Of a stretch of DNA of 64,000 bases, positions 18,422 through 26,333 are shown piece after piece (within the stretch, counting starts at the first letter, position 1; every line of letters starts with the position of its first letter). The notes beneath the pieces were generated by a model. It was not told where the DNA came from, did not search any database, and worked only from the letters and a program-made list of their open reading frames with translations. The stretch lies in contig NZ_JAQTXI010000003.1 of the NCBI RefSeq assembly GCF_028688855.1, forward strand, positions 62,001 through 126,000, written 5' to 3'. Both the position numbers and the translations under genes were made by a program. The stretch is from Neomegalonema sp. (GTDB taxonomy: Bacteria; Pseudomonadota; Alphaproteobacteria; Rhodobacterales; Rhodobacteraceae).

Positions 18422-19177
18422 ATGGCCGCTCAGGGGTCTGAACCCGTCTCGGGACGGGCCGCGCGGCGACGCCCTTCGGAAGGGCGGGGAGCGGGCTTCG
18501 CGGCTCTGGCGGTCCGGCTCGGGATGGAGGAGGGGGAGGGGCGCGACCTCCTCGCCGAGGCCCTGACCCATCAGAGCGCGGCCTCGCGGCCGGGCGACTC
18601 CAACCAGCGCCTCGAATTCCTCGGCGACCGGGTGCTCGGCCTGGTGGTCGCCGAGGAGCTGTCCCGGCTCCATCCGGAGGAATCCGAAAGCCTTCTGGCG
18701 CCGCGTCTGAACCAGCTCGTGCGCCGCGAGGCCTGCGCCGAAAGCGCGGCGCGCCTCGATCTTGGCGAGCATCTGCGCATGGCCCGCTCCGAGGTGATGA
18801 CCGGCGGCAAGCGCAAGCTTACGCTGCTGGCCGACGCCATGGAGGCGGTGATCGCGGCGGTCTATCTGGCCCGGGGGCTGGATGCGGCGCGCGACTTCGT
18901 GCTGGACCTCTGGGCGCCGCTCTTCGACGCCCAGGGCTCTCCGCCCCAGGATTCCAAGACCCGGCTTCAGGAATGGGCTCAGGCCCGGGCCCTGCCGCCG
19001 CCCTTCTACGACCTCAGCGAGCGCGACGGCCCCGACCATGCGCCGCATTTCACCATTTCGGCGCGGCTCTCCGACGGACGTTCGGCCAGCGGACGCGGCG
19101 CGAGCAAGCGCGCCGCCGAACAATCCGCCGCCGCCGCCCTCCTGAACCTCTTGCGCGCGGGAGACGCGCCGTCATGA
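18422..19177 (+). CDS. rnc: Ribonuclease III
   Basis: 251 aa. RNase III cleaves double-stranded RNA in rRNA precursors and some mRNAs. The signature NQRLEFLGDRVLGL holds the catalytic acidic residues, and DAMEAVIAAVYLA the second metal site. A dsRNA-binding domain occupies about residues 175-250. The ATG at 18422 has CGGAG before it; a TTG at 18401 is in frame but overlaps lepB. The N-terminus has about 25 extra basic, low-complexity residues. The stop overlaps era by ATGA. Confidence 0.96.
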   Translation: MAAQGSEPVSGRAARRRPSEGRGAGFAALAVRLGMEEGEGRDLLAEALTHQSAASRPGDSNQRLEFLGDRVLGLVVAEELSRLHPEESESLLAPRLNQLVRREACAESAARLDLGEHLRMARSEVMTGGKRKLTLLADAMEAVIAAVYLARGLDAARDFVLDLWAPLFDAQGSPPQDSKTRLQEWAQARALPPPFYDLSERDGPDHAPHFTISARLSDGRSASGRGASKRAAEQSAAAALLNLLRAGDAPS

Positions 19178-20097
19178 CCCAGAACGAAACCCCGACGCGC
19201 GCCGGATTCGCCGCGCTCATCGGCGAGCCCAACGCGGGCAAATCCACCCTGCTCAACGCTCTGGTGGGGGCCAAGGTCTCCATCGTGACCCACAAGGTCC
19301 AGACGACGCGCGGCCTGATCCGGGGCGTGGCGATCTCGGGCGGCTCGCAGATCGTCTTCGTGGACACGCCCGGACTCTTCGCGCCGAGGCGCCGCCTCGA
19401 CCGCGCCATGGGGGCCGCCGCCTGGAGCGGCGCCGCCGAAGCCGACGCCGTGGCCCTGCTGATCGAGGCCCAGCGCAGCCTCCACGAGGGCGTGCTGGAG
19501 ATCATCGACCGGCTCAAGGCCACCGCCCGTCCGAAACAGACCCTCGCGCTGGTGATCAACAAGATCGACCGCGTGAAGCGCGAGGAGCTTCTGGCTCTGG
19601 CGGCGGCGGCGAACGCGCGGCTCGACTTCGCCCGGACCTTCTTCATCTCGGCCCTCAAGGGCGACGGGGTGGAGGATTTCAAGACCTGGCTCGCGGGCGA
19701 GATGCCGCCCGGCCCCTGGCTCTATCCCGAGGACCAGATCGCCGACGCCCCCCTGCGCCATCTGGCGGCGGAGATCACCCGCGAGAAGCTCATGCTGCGG
19801 CTCCATGAGGAGCTGCCCTATCAGATGACCGTCGAGACCGACCGCTGGGAGGAGAAGCCCGACGGCTCCGCCCGCGTCGAGCAGACGATCTACGTCGCCC
19901 GCGAGGGCCACCGGCCCATCGTGCTGGGCAAGGGCGGCCAGACGCTCAAGCAGGTGGGCCAGGCCGCCCGCAAGGAGATCGGCGAACTGGCGGGGCGCAC
20001 GATCCATCTCTTCCTTCACGTGAAGCTGAAGGAGAACTGGCTCGACGATCCCGAGCGCTATCGCGCCATGGGGCTGGATTTCAAGAGCGGCTCCTGA
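19174..20097 (+). CDS. era: GTPase Era
   Basis: 307 aa. Era is an essential GTPase that binds 16S rRNA during small-subunit assembly. G1 is GEPNAGKST, G3 is DTPG, G4 is NKID, and the C-terminal KH domain includes the GKGGQTLKQVG loop. The ATG overlaps the rnc stop. recO, which commonly follows in alphaproteobacteria, is not here; instead a convergent DUF1284 gene ends 47 bp away, and the two stop regions form a long nested hairpin. Confidence 0.97.
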   Translation: MTQNETPTRAGFAALIGEPNAGKSTLLNALVGAKVSIVTHKVQTTRGLIRGVAISGGSQIVFVDTPGLFAPRRRLDRAMGAAAWSGAAEADAVALLIEAQRSLHEGVLEIIDRLKATARPKQTLALVINKIDRVKREELLALAAAANARLDFARTFFISALKGDGVEDFKTWLAGEMPPGPWLYPEDQIADAPLRHLAAEITREKLMLRLHEELPYQMTVETDRWEEKPDGSARVEQTIYVAREGHRPIVLGKGGQTLKQVGQAARKEIGELAGRTIHLFLHVKLKENWLDDPERYRAMGLDFKSGS

Positions 20098-20153
20098 TCC
20101 GGGAGCCTTCTCCGGCTTCGCTGGAGAAGGCGGCCCCGAAGGAATCAGGAGCC
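20089..20153. terminator. Nested convergent hairpin formed by the era and DUF1284 stop regions
   Basis: Outer arms GGCTCCTGAT (20089-20098) and ATCAGGAGCC (20144-20153) are perfect complements and contain the two stop codons. Inside them is a second perfect stem, GCCTTCTCC (20105-20113) and GGAGAAGGC (20123-20131), around a GGCTTCGCT loop. There is no T run; it probably serves as a two-way transcription end. Confidence 0.75.
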
Positions 20154-20630
20154 TTCGACCGATCCGACAGGATCGGAAAACGCGCGACCCCCTTCAGTAG
20201 GGCGAGGCGACAGCTTTCCGCCCGCGAATCCCCTGCGCGCGACTCCGTCGCAGAGTCCGCGCCAGGAGCAATCCGCGCAGGCGCTCCGGATGCGGCCTTC
20301 GGCGAAGGCGCGGCGCATCCTGCCGAGGGTCTCGGGAGACAGCGCGAGACGCGCGCCGGGCTTGAGATCCCGCCCGAGCAGCTTTCCTGCCTCGCGCAGG
20401 GCCTCGACGTCGCGCCGGGCGACGTCCTCCGTGAAGCAGTGATGCGTTCCGGGCTCGGTCTTCAGACGGGGCGCGCAGAGATCATCCGGCCCCGCCACGA
20501 TCCTGACGCCCTCGCCGGATCCGATCCGGGCGGCGAGGGCGTCGGCGTTGGCGACGAAGGCGGGGCTGTAGCCCTCGCCCACATAGGTCAGCAGGCAGAG
20601 AAGATGATGTCCCCTCAGCCGGACCGTCAT
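20145..20630 (-). CDS. DUF1284 domain protein
   Basis: 161 aa. The N-terminus VRLRGHHLLCLLTYVGEGYS is the DUF1284 signature, and there are cysteines in LCAPRL, HHCFTED and the CADCSWRGLCDG cluster that could bind a metal. Function is unknown. It begins 10 bp after the bioY stop on the same strand, so it is in a two-gene unit with bioY. The last dozen codons run into a palindromic repeat (20159-20176), so the C-terminal tail is probably not conserved. Confidence 0.85.
   Translation of the reverse strand: MTVRLRGHHLLCLLTYVGEGYSPAFVANADALAARIGSGEGVRIVAGPDDLCAPRLKTEPGTHHCFTEDVARRDVEALREAGKLLGRDLKPGARLALSPETLGRMRRAFAEGRIRSACADCSWRGLCDGVARRGFAGGKLSPRPTEGGRAFSDPVGSVEGS
20159..20176. repeat. Palindrome within the DUF1284 3' end
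   Basis: CCGATCC-GACA-GGATCGG, followed by AAAACGC. Very similar palindromes occur at about 21474-21492 and 26990-27007, and the hairpin-plus-GAAAACGC layout resembles the tandem repeats at 21504-21623. Confidence 0.6.
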
Positions 20631-20640
20631 CGCGCGGCCG

Positions 20641-21216
20641 TCAGAGCCGGGCGCCGAGGCTGTCCGCGCCCTTGAGCGTCGCGGCGCCCAGAGCCGACTT
20701 GACCGCCAGGCCGATCAGGAAGGGCGCGAAGCCCAGCGCGAAGGCCTTCGGGAGGTCGCCGCCGAGCCAGGAGGCCAGCCAGGCCGTGCCGATGGCGAGA
20801 TGGACCAGATGCGCGCCGACCAGTCCGACGAAGGCGAGCAGGGGGCGGCTTCCGTTCCATCCGCGCGCCGCCATCCATCCGGCGAGTCCGGCCAGCAGCG
20901 GGAAGGCGAAGAGATAACCGGCCGTCGGGCCGAAGAAGGGGGCGAGTCCGCCCTTGGCCTCGGCGAGGAAGGGCAGCCCCGCCGCCGCCTGCAGCAGCCA
21001 GACGACGACCGTCAGCGCCCCGAGACGCCAGCCGTAGAGCGCGCCGACCATGGCGACCGCGAAGGTCTGGAGGGTGATGGGCACGGGATAGAGGGGCACG
21101 GAGACCTGAGAGGCGCCGGCGAGGACGAGCGAACCGAAAAGCACGGCGCCGACCTTCCAGAGCAGCGGACGGCTCTCCAGGCGCAGCGGGCTGTAGGCGG
21201 GGGCGAGGTTGGTCAT
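20641..21216 (-). CDS. bioY: Biotin transporter BioY
   Basis: 191 aa with about six membrane segments. BioY is the biotin-binding S-component of an ECF-type importer and can work with or without the bioMN energising proteins, which are not in this window. QVSVPLYPVPITLQTFAVAM is the family signature, followed by LPFLAEAKGG and FGPTAGYLFAFP. The ATG at 21216 starts the family-like part; the frame remains open upstream to 21588 only because it reads through repeat DNA. Biotin control is plausible, but I saw no BioR-type box. Confidence 0.93.
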   Translation of the reverse strand: MTNLAPAYSPLRLESRPLLWKVGAVLFGSLVLAGASQVSVPLYPVPITLQTFAVAMVGALYGWRLGALTVVVWLLQAAAGLPFLAEAKGGLAPFFGPTAGYLFAFPLLAGLAGWMAARGWNGSRPLLAFVGLVGAHLVHLAIGTAWLASWLGGDLPKAFALGFAPFLIGLAVKSALGAATLKGADSLGARL

Positions 21217-21503
21217 CAGGGACTCTCCATGGCGCCGGAGGGCTTGAGGCCCCGTCGGGCGGTCGAGGGATGGACGGATGCGGCGGCCTGGCGCCCCCGG
21301 CCTCTGCGGAGTCCGAGGGGCTTCGGCCCTGGTCTGTCCGGGCGCGAAACCCGGCTTGCGGGGTTCGGTCCGCGCCTTAGGGATAGAATCGAACGGAGCC
21401 TTCGTCCATGCCTTCCGGAAAGTTCTTTCGCAGGCGCCCACAAGGCTCCGGAGGACAGGCCCGGGCTTTGTCCGATCCTGCGGGATCGGTCCGGACGCCC
21501 TGA
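21217..21503. promoter_or_regulatory. Leader and promoter region of bioY, rich in small palindromes
   Basis: No gene is supported. The stretch contains CCGATCC-TGC-GGGATCGG near 21474-21492 and other short GC palindromes. Together with the tandem repeats that follow it forms a 400-bp non-coding block between RNase T2 and bioY. Confidence 0.5.
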
Positions 21504-21623
21504 CTTCCTCTCTGGCCGCGTTTTCACGACGCAAGGCCTGCGGCCTTGCTGGAAAACGCTTCGGCTTCCTCTCTGGCCGCGTTTTCACGACGCAAGGCCT
21601 GCGGCCTTGCTGGAAAACGCTTC
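21504..21623. repeat. Two tandem copies of a 61-bp palindromic element
   Basis: Copy 1 is 21504-21564 and copy 2 is 21565-21623, identical over at least 58 bases. Each has outer arms GCGTTTTC and GAAAACGC, and an inner perfect palindrome GCAAGGCC-TGC-GGCCTTGC. The second copy ends at the RNase T2 stop codon. The structure is like an extragenic palindromic element, with no transposase nearby. Confidence 0.92.
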
Positions 21624-22401
21624 AGCGCAGCGGCGGCAGCCGGATGCTCTGCGCGGAGCAGTCGCGTCGGGCGTCGGGCGCGCAGGCGCGCGGCTCGAGG
21701 TTGCGGTCGAAGCAGACGCGCACCTCGCGCAGCATGCCGCCGCGGCACTCGACGGTCACGCCGTCGGCGACGAATCCGGGATTCGCTTCGAGGAAGGCCT
21801 CCTCGACCACCTTGGGCGCCACGCGCAATTCGCGGTCGAGCCGCCCGAAGATCTCGTTGATGCGCACCTTGCCCCAGGCCTCGCGCAGGGTGGCGAAATA
21901 GGCCTCGGCGTCGAGCCCCGAACAGGTGCCGTGCTTGCGCCACTGATGCGTCGCCAGACGCCGCGAAGGCACGATTCCATCCACCGAAGCGAGGGTCTCC
22001 GCCTTGACCCAGCCCGGATCTCCGCAGAATTCGGGCCATCCCTTCTCGTGCTGCGGCCAGAGCCCGTGGACCACGAATCCATAGCGGCGGCGCGGGGCGC
22101 ATTGCGGCTCCGAATCCGGATTGCGGGCCTCGTCGGCGCAATAGGTCGGGGACCAGGAGAGCGCGAGCACATAATAGTCGAAGGGCGCGTTGGCCCCCTC
22201 CCGACGGCTCGCGGGGCGATCGGCGGCGCGTCCCTGAGCCATGCGCTCTGCGGCGGGCGCCGAGGCCGCAGGCGGCTCCGCGACGCTCTGCCGGGAGTCG
22301 AAGGCCCGGGCTTCTCCGCCCGCTCCGCCCATCGCCAGAAGCGCGCCCGCGAGCGCGAGTCCTGCTCTCCTGCGCGTCGATCCGCTCTCCCGCATCCGCA
22401 T
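21622..22401 (-). CDS. Secreted ribonuclease T2 family protein
   Basis: 259 aa. A signal peptide (about 1-33, with a hydrophobic core after basic residues) targets it to the periplasm or outside. The two catalytic sequences are present: CAS I in VVHGLWPQ and CAS II in HQWRKHGTCSG, plus FDYYVLALSWSPTYCA and several cysteines that would form disulfides. T2 enzymes cut RNA through 2',3'-cyclic phosphates without strong base preference; in bacteria they are usually scavenging nucleases. The ATG follows AGAGGAGAA. The stop abuts the palindromic tandem repeat. Confidence 0.93.
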   Translation of the reverse strand: MRMRESGSTRRRAGLALAGALLAMGGAGGEARAFDSRQSVAEPPAASAPAAERMAQGRAADRPASRREGANAPFDYYVLALSWSPTYCADEARNPDSEPQCAPRRRYGFVVHGLWPQHEKGWPEFCGDPGWVKAETLASVDGIVPSRRLATHQWRKHGTCSGLDAEAYFATLREAWGKVRINEIFGRLDRELRVAPKVVEEAFLEANPGFVADGVTVECRGGMLREVRVCFDRNLEPRACAPDARRDCSAQSIRLPPLR

Positions 22402-22543
22402 TTCTCCTCTTTGCAGCCGTCGCGAACGCGCTTATATAGCCCGCAGGGCGTTTTAACGACAATCATGACGGCGCCGGGCCGCCCGCTTCTCCTTCCCCCT
22501 CCGCGGCGAATGCGATGGCCGCGCCGTCCGAAGGAGCTTCGCC

Positions 22544-23260
22544 ATGTCCCAAGTGCTGATGCCCAAGGCCACCGCCGTCTGGCTGGTCGAGAACACCGCG
22601 CTCACCTTCGAGCAGATCGGCGACTTCGTCGGGATGCATGCTCTGGAGATCGCCGGCATCGCCGACGGCGAGGTGGCGCAGGGCATCAAGGGCATGGATC
22701 CCGTGGCCAAGGGCCAGCTCGACGCGGACGAGATCCGCCGCGCCGAGAAGGACGCCCGCATCCGCCTGCGGCTCAAGAAGCCGGTCAGCGCCGTGCTCGC
22801 CGACGCCCGGCGCAAGGGCCCGCGCTACACGCCCTTGTCGAAGCGTCAGGACCGGCCTTCGGCCATCGCCTGGCTGCTGCGCAACCACCCCGAGCTCTCC
22901 GACGCCCAGATCATGAAGCTCGTCGGCACGACCAAGCCGACCATCGAGCAGGTGCGGGCCAAGACTCACTGGAACATGGCGAACATCCGCCCTGTGGACC
23001 CCGTGGCGCTGGGGCTCTGCAGCCAGATCGACCTCGACGAGGCCGTGGCCAGAGCCGCGAGCCGTCGTCCTGCGGCTCTGCCGGGAGACGGCGCGCTGCG
23101 CAATCTCTCCGAGACGCTCGCGCCCTTCCCCGAGGCTCCCGCCGTCGAAGAAGAGGAAGCTCCCGCCGAAGAGGAGATGCCGCTCAATCCCGACGACCTC
23201 TTCCGTCTGCCGAAGACTCCGGCGGCCGGAGACGAGTCGGAGGCCGAGTCCGAGCCCTGA
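22544..23260 (+). CDS. DUF1013 (TrcR-type) cell-cycle regulator
   Basis: 238 aa. The protein matches the alphaproteobacterial DUF1013 family: MPKATAVWLVENTALTFEQI, then IADGEVAQGIKGMDPV and AIAWLLRNHPELSDAQIMKL with KPTIEQVR. Both parts look like helix-turn-helix units, and the family is now often named TrcR, an RNA-polymerase-associated cell-cycle regulator; I rely on memory for that name. The C-terminal 40 residues are Glu/Ala/Pro-rich and acidic. It is divergent from RNase T2 and followed by terC. Confidence 0.87.
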   Translation: MSQVLMPKATAVWLVENTALTFEQIGDFVGMHALEIAGIADGEVAQGIKGMDPVAKGQLDADEIRRAEKDARIRLRLKKPVSAVLADARRKGPRYTPLSKRQDRPSAIAWLLRNHPELSDAQIMKLVGTTKPTIEQVRAKTHWNMANIRPVDPVALGLCSQIDLDEAVARAASRRPAALPGDGALRNLSETLAPFPEAPAVEEEEAPAEEEMPLNPDDLFRLPKTPAAGDESEAESEP

Positions 23261-23287
23261 GCCTTCACCGCCTCGGTTCCCGGCTTG

Positions 23288-23331
23288 GGGGTGGGGGCGG
23301 CCGATCCTTCGACCATCCCCCCCAACACCCC
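23288..23331 (+). promoter_or_regulatory. G-rich/C-rich hairpin just before the terC ribosome site
   Basis: GGGGTGGGGG (23288-23297) can pair with the C7 run at 23317-23323 and CACCCC at 23326-23331, with an AA bulge. It stops right before TTGAGG (23332-23337), the ribosome site of terC. It could terminate the upstream gene weakly or control terC translation. Confidence 0.4.
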
Positions 23332-23345
23332 TTGAGGCCATCCAC

Positions 23346-24143
23346 ATGGACTCCATCCTCGCTTTGCTCACCAGCCCCGAAGCCTGGGCGACCTTCGCCG
23401 CCCTCGCCGCGCTGGAAGTGGTGCTCGGCGTCGACAACGTCATCTTCATCTCGATCATCGCCAACAAGCTGCCTCCGCATCTGCGGCCGCGGGCGCGCTA
23501 CATCGGTCTGAGCGGCGCGCTGGTGATGCGCATCCTCCTGCTGTTCTCGATCACCTGGATCATGGGCCTGACGACTCCGCTCTGGACCTCGGGCGACTTC
23601 AAGCTGACCTGGAAGGGCGTGATCCTGATCCTGGGCGGCGCCTTCCTGATCTACAAGGCGGTCAAGGAGATCATGGCCGAGCTGAGCGGCGAGGGGCATG
23701 ACGCCGCCGCCGGCGGCGCGGCGGCCATGGCCTTCGGCGCGGTGATCGCGCAGATCATGATGATCGACCTCGTGTTCTCTCTGGATTCGATCATCACCGC
23801 CGTGGGCCTGACCTCGCATCTGGGCCGCGAGATGAGCCTTCCGATCATGATCGCCGCCGTGACTCTGGCCATCGCGGTGATGATGATCTCGGCGGGCCCC
23901 ATCGCCGACTTCATCGACCGCAACCCGACCATGAAGATGCTGGCTCTGGCCTTCCTCGTGATGGTGGGCGTGGTGCTGATCCTGGAGGGTCTGGAGTTCC
24001 ACTTCGACCGCAAGATCATGTATGTGGCGATGGTCTTCTCGGTGGCGGTGGAGGTGCTGAACCTGCTCCGCCGGCGCAAGCACGACCAGCTCGACGCGCA
24101 GCATCGCTCCGCGCAGGGCGCCGCCTCCGGAAACGCCCATTGA
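23346..24143 (+). CDS. TerC family integral membrane protein
   Basis: 265 aa with about seven membrane segments. The TerC signature ALEVVLGVDNVIFISIIANK and the mirror motif IDLVFSLDSIITAVGL are present; their acidic residues lie in the membrane. TerC/Alx/MeeF-type proteins are linked to manganese export and metallation of secreted enzymes, or to tellurite resistance in plasmid versions. The C-terminus is a short charged tail. A strong terminator follows, so it is transcribed separately from proC. Confidence 0.92.
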   Translation: MDSILALLTSPEAWATFAALAALEVVLGVDNVIFISIIANKLPPHLRPRARYIGLSGALVMRILLLFSITWIMGLTTPLWTSGDFKLTWKGVILILGGAFLIYKAVKEIMAELSGEGHDAAAGGAAAMAFGAVIAQIMMIDLVFSLDSIITAVGLTSHLGREMSLPIMIAAVTLAIAVMMISAGPIADFIDRNPTMKMLALAFLVMVGVVLILEGLEFHFDRKIMYVAMVFSVAVEVLNLLRRRKHDQLDAQHRSAQGAASGNAH

Positions 24144-24198
24144 CCCCGATCCGGAAGACGGCTTCCTGAGGGAGCCGCCTCCCGGAGCGAAAACGCCG

Positions 24199-24235
24199 CG
24201 CGTCCGGTCCTGGAGGGCCGGGCGCGTTTTTTTTT
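24199..24235 (+). terminator. Rho-independent terminator between terC and proC
   Basis: CGCGTCCGG (24199-24207) pairs with CCGGGCGCG (24218-24226) with one G-T wobble, followed directly by T9 (24227-24235). It lies 24 bp before the proC ATG, so the proC promoter must overlap it or transcription must read through. Confidence 0.95.
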
Positions 24236-24258
24236 CACGATTCCGAGGAGAATCCGGG

Positions 24259-25101
24259 ATGACGGCGAAGAAGACTCTCGACGGGCGCCTGGCGGGACGC
24301 TCCGTGGCGCTGCTCGGCTGCGGCAAGATGGGCGGCGCCCTGCTGGAAGGCTGGATCCGGGCGGGCCTGGACCCGGCGCGGGCCGTGATCTACGAGGCCC
24401 ATGTCTCGCCCGCCGTGGAGCGCTTCGCGGCCCTGGGCGCGCAGGTGAATCCGGCGCAGCCGCCGCAGGACTCCGCCGCCGTGCTTCTGGCGGTCAAGCC
24501 CCAGAGCCTCGACGAGGCCCTGCCGGGCGTGGCGCCTCTGCTGGGTCCGGGTCGTCTGGCGCTCTCCATCGCGGCGGGCAAGACCCTGGACTGGCTGGCG
24601 GCGCGCCTGCCCGCCGGGACGCCCCTCGTGCGGGCCATGCCCAACACCCCCGCCGCCATCGGACGCGGGATCTCGGCGCTGATCGCCAACGCGGCGGCGG
24701 ACGACGCCGAGCGCGGCCTCGCCGAGGCGCTGATGGCGGCGGCGGGCGAAACGCTCTGGCTGCCCTCCGAAGACCTCATGGACGCCGTGACGGCGGTTTC
24801 GGGCTCGGGCCCGGCCTATGTCTTCCACATGGCGGAGGCTCTGGCGGCGGCGGGCGAATCAGCCGGATTGCCCGCGGAGCTCTCCCTTCGCCTGGCCCGC
24901 GCCACCGTGAGCGGAGCGGGGGCCCTGCTCGACGCCGAGTCCGGACAAACCGCCGCAGAGCTGCGCGCCGCCGTGACCAGCAAGGGCGGAACCACCGCCG
25001 CCGCCCTCGAGCATCTTATGCGAGCGGAATCAGGACTTTCCTCCCTGATGACGCAGGCGGTCTCGGCGGCGGCGGCCCGCAGCCGGGAGCTCTCGTCATA
25101 A
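24259..25101 (+). CDS. proC: Pyrroline-5-carboxylate reductase
   Basis: 280 aa. It performs the last step of proline synthesis, reducing pyrroline-5-carboxylate with NAD(P)H. The Rossmann motif is LLGCGKMGGALLEGW; LAVKPQ, RAMPNTPAAIGRG, and VSGSGPAYVF followed by TSKGGTTAAAL are all family hallmarks. The ATG at 24259 follows GAGGAGAATCCGGG. The terC terminator sits directly upstream. The phasin promoter region starts right after the stop. Confidence 0.96.
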   Translation: MTAKKTLDGRLAGRSVALLGCGKMGGALLEGWIRAGLDPARAVIYEAHVSPAVERFAALGAQVNPAQPPQDSAAVLLAVKPQSLDEALPGVAPLLGPGRLALSIAAGKTLDWLAARLPAGTPLVRAMPNTPAAIGRGISALIANAAADDAERGLAEALMAAAGETLWLPSEDLMDAVTAVSGSGPAYVFHMAEALAAAGESAGLPAELSLRLARATVSGAGALLDAESGQTAAELRAAVTSKGGTTAAALEHLMRAESGLSSLMTQAVSAAAARSRELSS

Positions 25102-25120
25102 GCTTGTCGCAAAACCTTTG

Positions 25121-25171
25121 TTGCAGTGCAGCAAAGCTCCTCTTGACAAGGGATGCTGCATCGCACAAATA
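25121..25171 (+). promoter_or_regulatory. Phasin promoter with PhaR-like operators
   Basis: A perfect -35 TTGACA (25143-25148) is spaced 17 bp from a -10-like CAAATA (25166-25171). Two TGC-rich palindromes flank or overlap it: TTGCAGTGCAGCAA (25121-25134) and GATGC-T-GCATC (25152-25162). PhaR repressors of Paracoccus and Rhodobacter bind CTGC/GCAG-type sites before phasin genes, so these are likely PhaR operators. No phaR gene is in the window. Confidence 0.65.
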
Positions 25172-25240
25172 CCCCAGCAGGATGAATGACGCCCTAGGGT
25201 CAACATGGACCGCCGGGGCAGGCTTCAGGAGGAATTCGCC

Positions 25241-25762
25241 ATGACCACCGAGAAGAATTGGTTCGACGCCAGCGCCTACGCCGACCTGTTCAAGCCCCAG
25301 GACATCAGCAAGATCTTCGAAGCGCTGAAGATCCCGGGCGTGGACGCCAAGGCCCTCGCCGAGGCCCACAGCAAGAACCTGAAGGCCGTCGTCGAGGCGA
25401 ACCGCATCGCCGCCGAGGGCTACCAGCAGGTCTTCAAGAAGCAGCTCGAGATCGTCCGCTCGCATTTCGAATCGCTGACCGAGTCGGTCCGTGACGGCGG
25501 CGTGGGCGTGAACCCGGCCCTGAACACCGAGGCCGTCAAGGCCGCCTTCGACAAGAACCTGCGTCAGATCAACGAGCTGACCGAAGTTCTCCGCAAGGCC
25601 AACGAAGACGCCATCGCCGTCGTCCAGGAGCGTTTCCAGGAAGGCGTCGAGGAGATCAAGAGCTTCGGCGCCGGCTTCGCCAACGCCGCCCAGGCCCAGA
25701 CCGAGAAGGCCGTCGCGGCCGTCAAGGACAACGTCAAGAAGGCCACCGGCTCCGCCGCCTGA
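25241..25762 (+). CDS. phaP: Phasin, polyhydroxyalkanoate granule protein
   Basis: 173 aa, highly helical, no Cys. It coats polyhydroxyalkanoate granules and controls their size. The phasin_2-type core is visible: AEAHSKNLKAVVEANRIAAE, FKKQLEIVRSHFE, and an Ala/Lys-rich amphipathic tail. The ATG at 25241 follows CAGGAGGAATTCGCC; an in-frame ATG at 25205 has no ribosome site. Codon use is strongly biased toward C-ending codons, as expected for an abundant protein. A stem-loop follows. The presence of this gene implies PHB storage. Confidence 0.93.
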   Translation: MTTEKNWFDASAYADLFKPQDISKIFEALKIPGVDAKALAEAHSKNLKAVVEANRIAAEGYQQVFKKQLEIVRSHFESLTESVRDGGVGVNPALNTEAVKAAFDKNLRQINELTEVLRKANEDAIAVVQERFQEGVEEIKSFGAGFANAAQAQTEKAVAAVKDNVKKATGSAA

Positions 25763-25803
25763 TCTTCGGCCCGAAGTCTTCCAGACCTTTCCGGATTCTC
25801 AGG

Positions 25804-25827
25804 ACGCCGCCCCCTCCGGGGCGGCGT
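25804..25827 (+). terminator. Stem-loop after the phasin gene
   Basis: Perfect 10-bp arms ACGCCGCCCC (25804-25813) and GGGGCGGCGT (25818-25827) around CTCC. Only a short T pair follows, so it may act as an mRNA 3' end or a weak terminator. Confidence 0.7.
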
Positions 25828-25924
25828 TCCGCGTTAGGGGCCTCCTGTCGGGGGAGGCCGCCCTTGACTTCCGCCGCCGCCGGAAGCTCTCTGCCTGAAG
25901 ACGGATTCAGACAGGAGGATCGAG

Positions 25925-26305
25925 ATGAGCGCGGAAGCCCCCCCGCCCGGGACCGCCCCCAGGGCCACGCCCGAGACCACCTTCGAGGATTTCCTCAGGA
26001 CCGACATCCGCGTCGGCCGGATCACGGCGGTCGAGCCTCTGCCCGGCGCCCGCAAGCCCGCCTACAAGCTGACCCTCGACTTCGGGCCCGAGATCGGCGT
26101 CAAGCAAAGCTCCGCCCAGATCACCGCCCGCTACACGCCCGGAGAGCTGATCGGCCGCCAGATCCTGGCGGTGGTGAACTTCCCCCCCCGCCGCATCGCG
26201 GGCTTCAAGTCCGAGGTGCTGACCCTCGGCGTTCCCGACGAGACGGGCGAAGTGATCCTGATCCGGCCCGGCGAGGACGCGCCGCTCGGCGGACGCCTCT
26301 TCTGA
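25925..26305 (+). CDS. csaA: CsaA-like tRNA-binding domain protein
   Basis: 126 aa consisting of one OB-fold tRNA-binding domain with a Pro/Ala-rich N-terminal extension. TFEDFLRTDIRVGRI, KPAYKLTLDFG, and QITARYTPGELIGRQILAVV with NFPPRRIAGFKSEVL match CsaA. CsaA has been described as a secretion-related chaperone in Bacillus and binds tRNA in structure studies. The start follows AGGAGGATCGAG. A NUDIX hydrolase gene begins 28 bp downstream, likely in the same transcript. Confidence 0.9.
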   Translation: MSAEAPPPGTAPRATPETTFEDFLRTDIRVGRITAVEPLPGARKPAYKLTLDFGPEIGVKQSSAQITARYTPGELIGRQILAVVNFPPRRIAGFKSEVLTLGVPDETGEVILIRPGEDAPLGGRLF

Positions 26306-26333
26306 TCTCCCCTCCCCAGGACCGCTTGTCATC

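Noticed and set aside
21370..21385. Possible BioR box before bioY (CTTAGGGATAGAAT)
   Set aside because: It does not match the TTAT-N2-ATAA palindrome of BioR sites.
20641..21588. Extended BioY start with about 124 extra residues
   Set aside because: The extension translates the palindromic repeats and low-complexity DNA; BioY similarity starts at the ATG at 21216.
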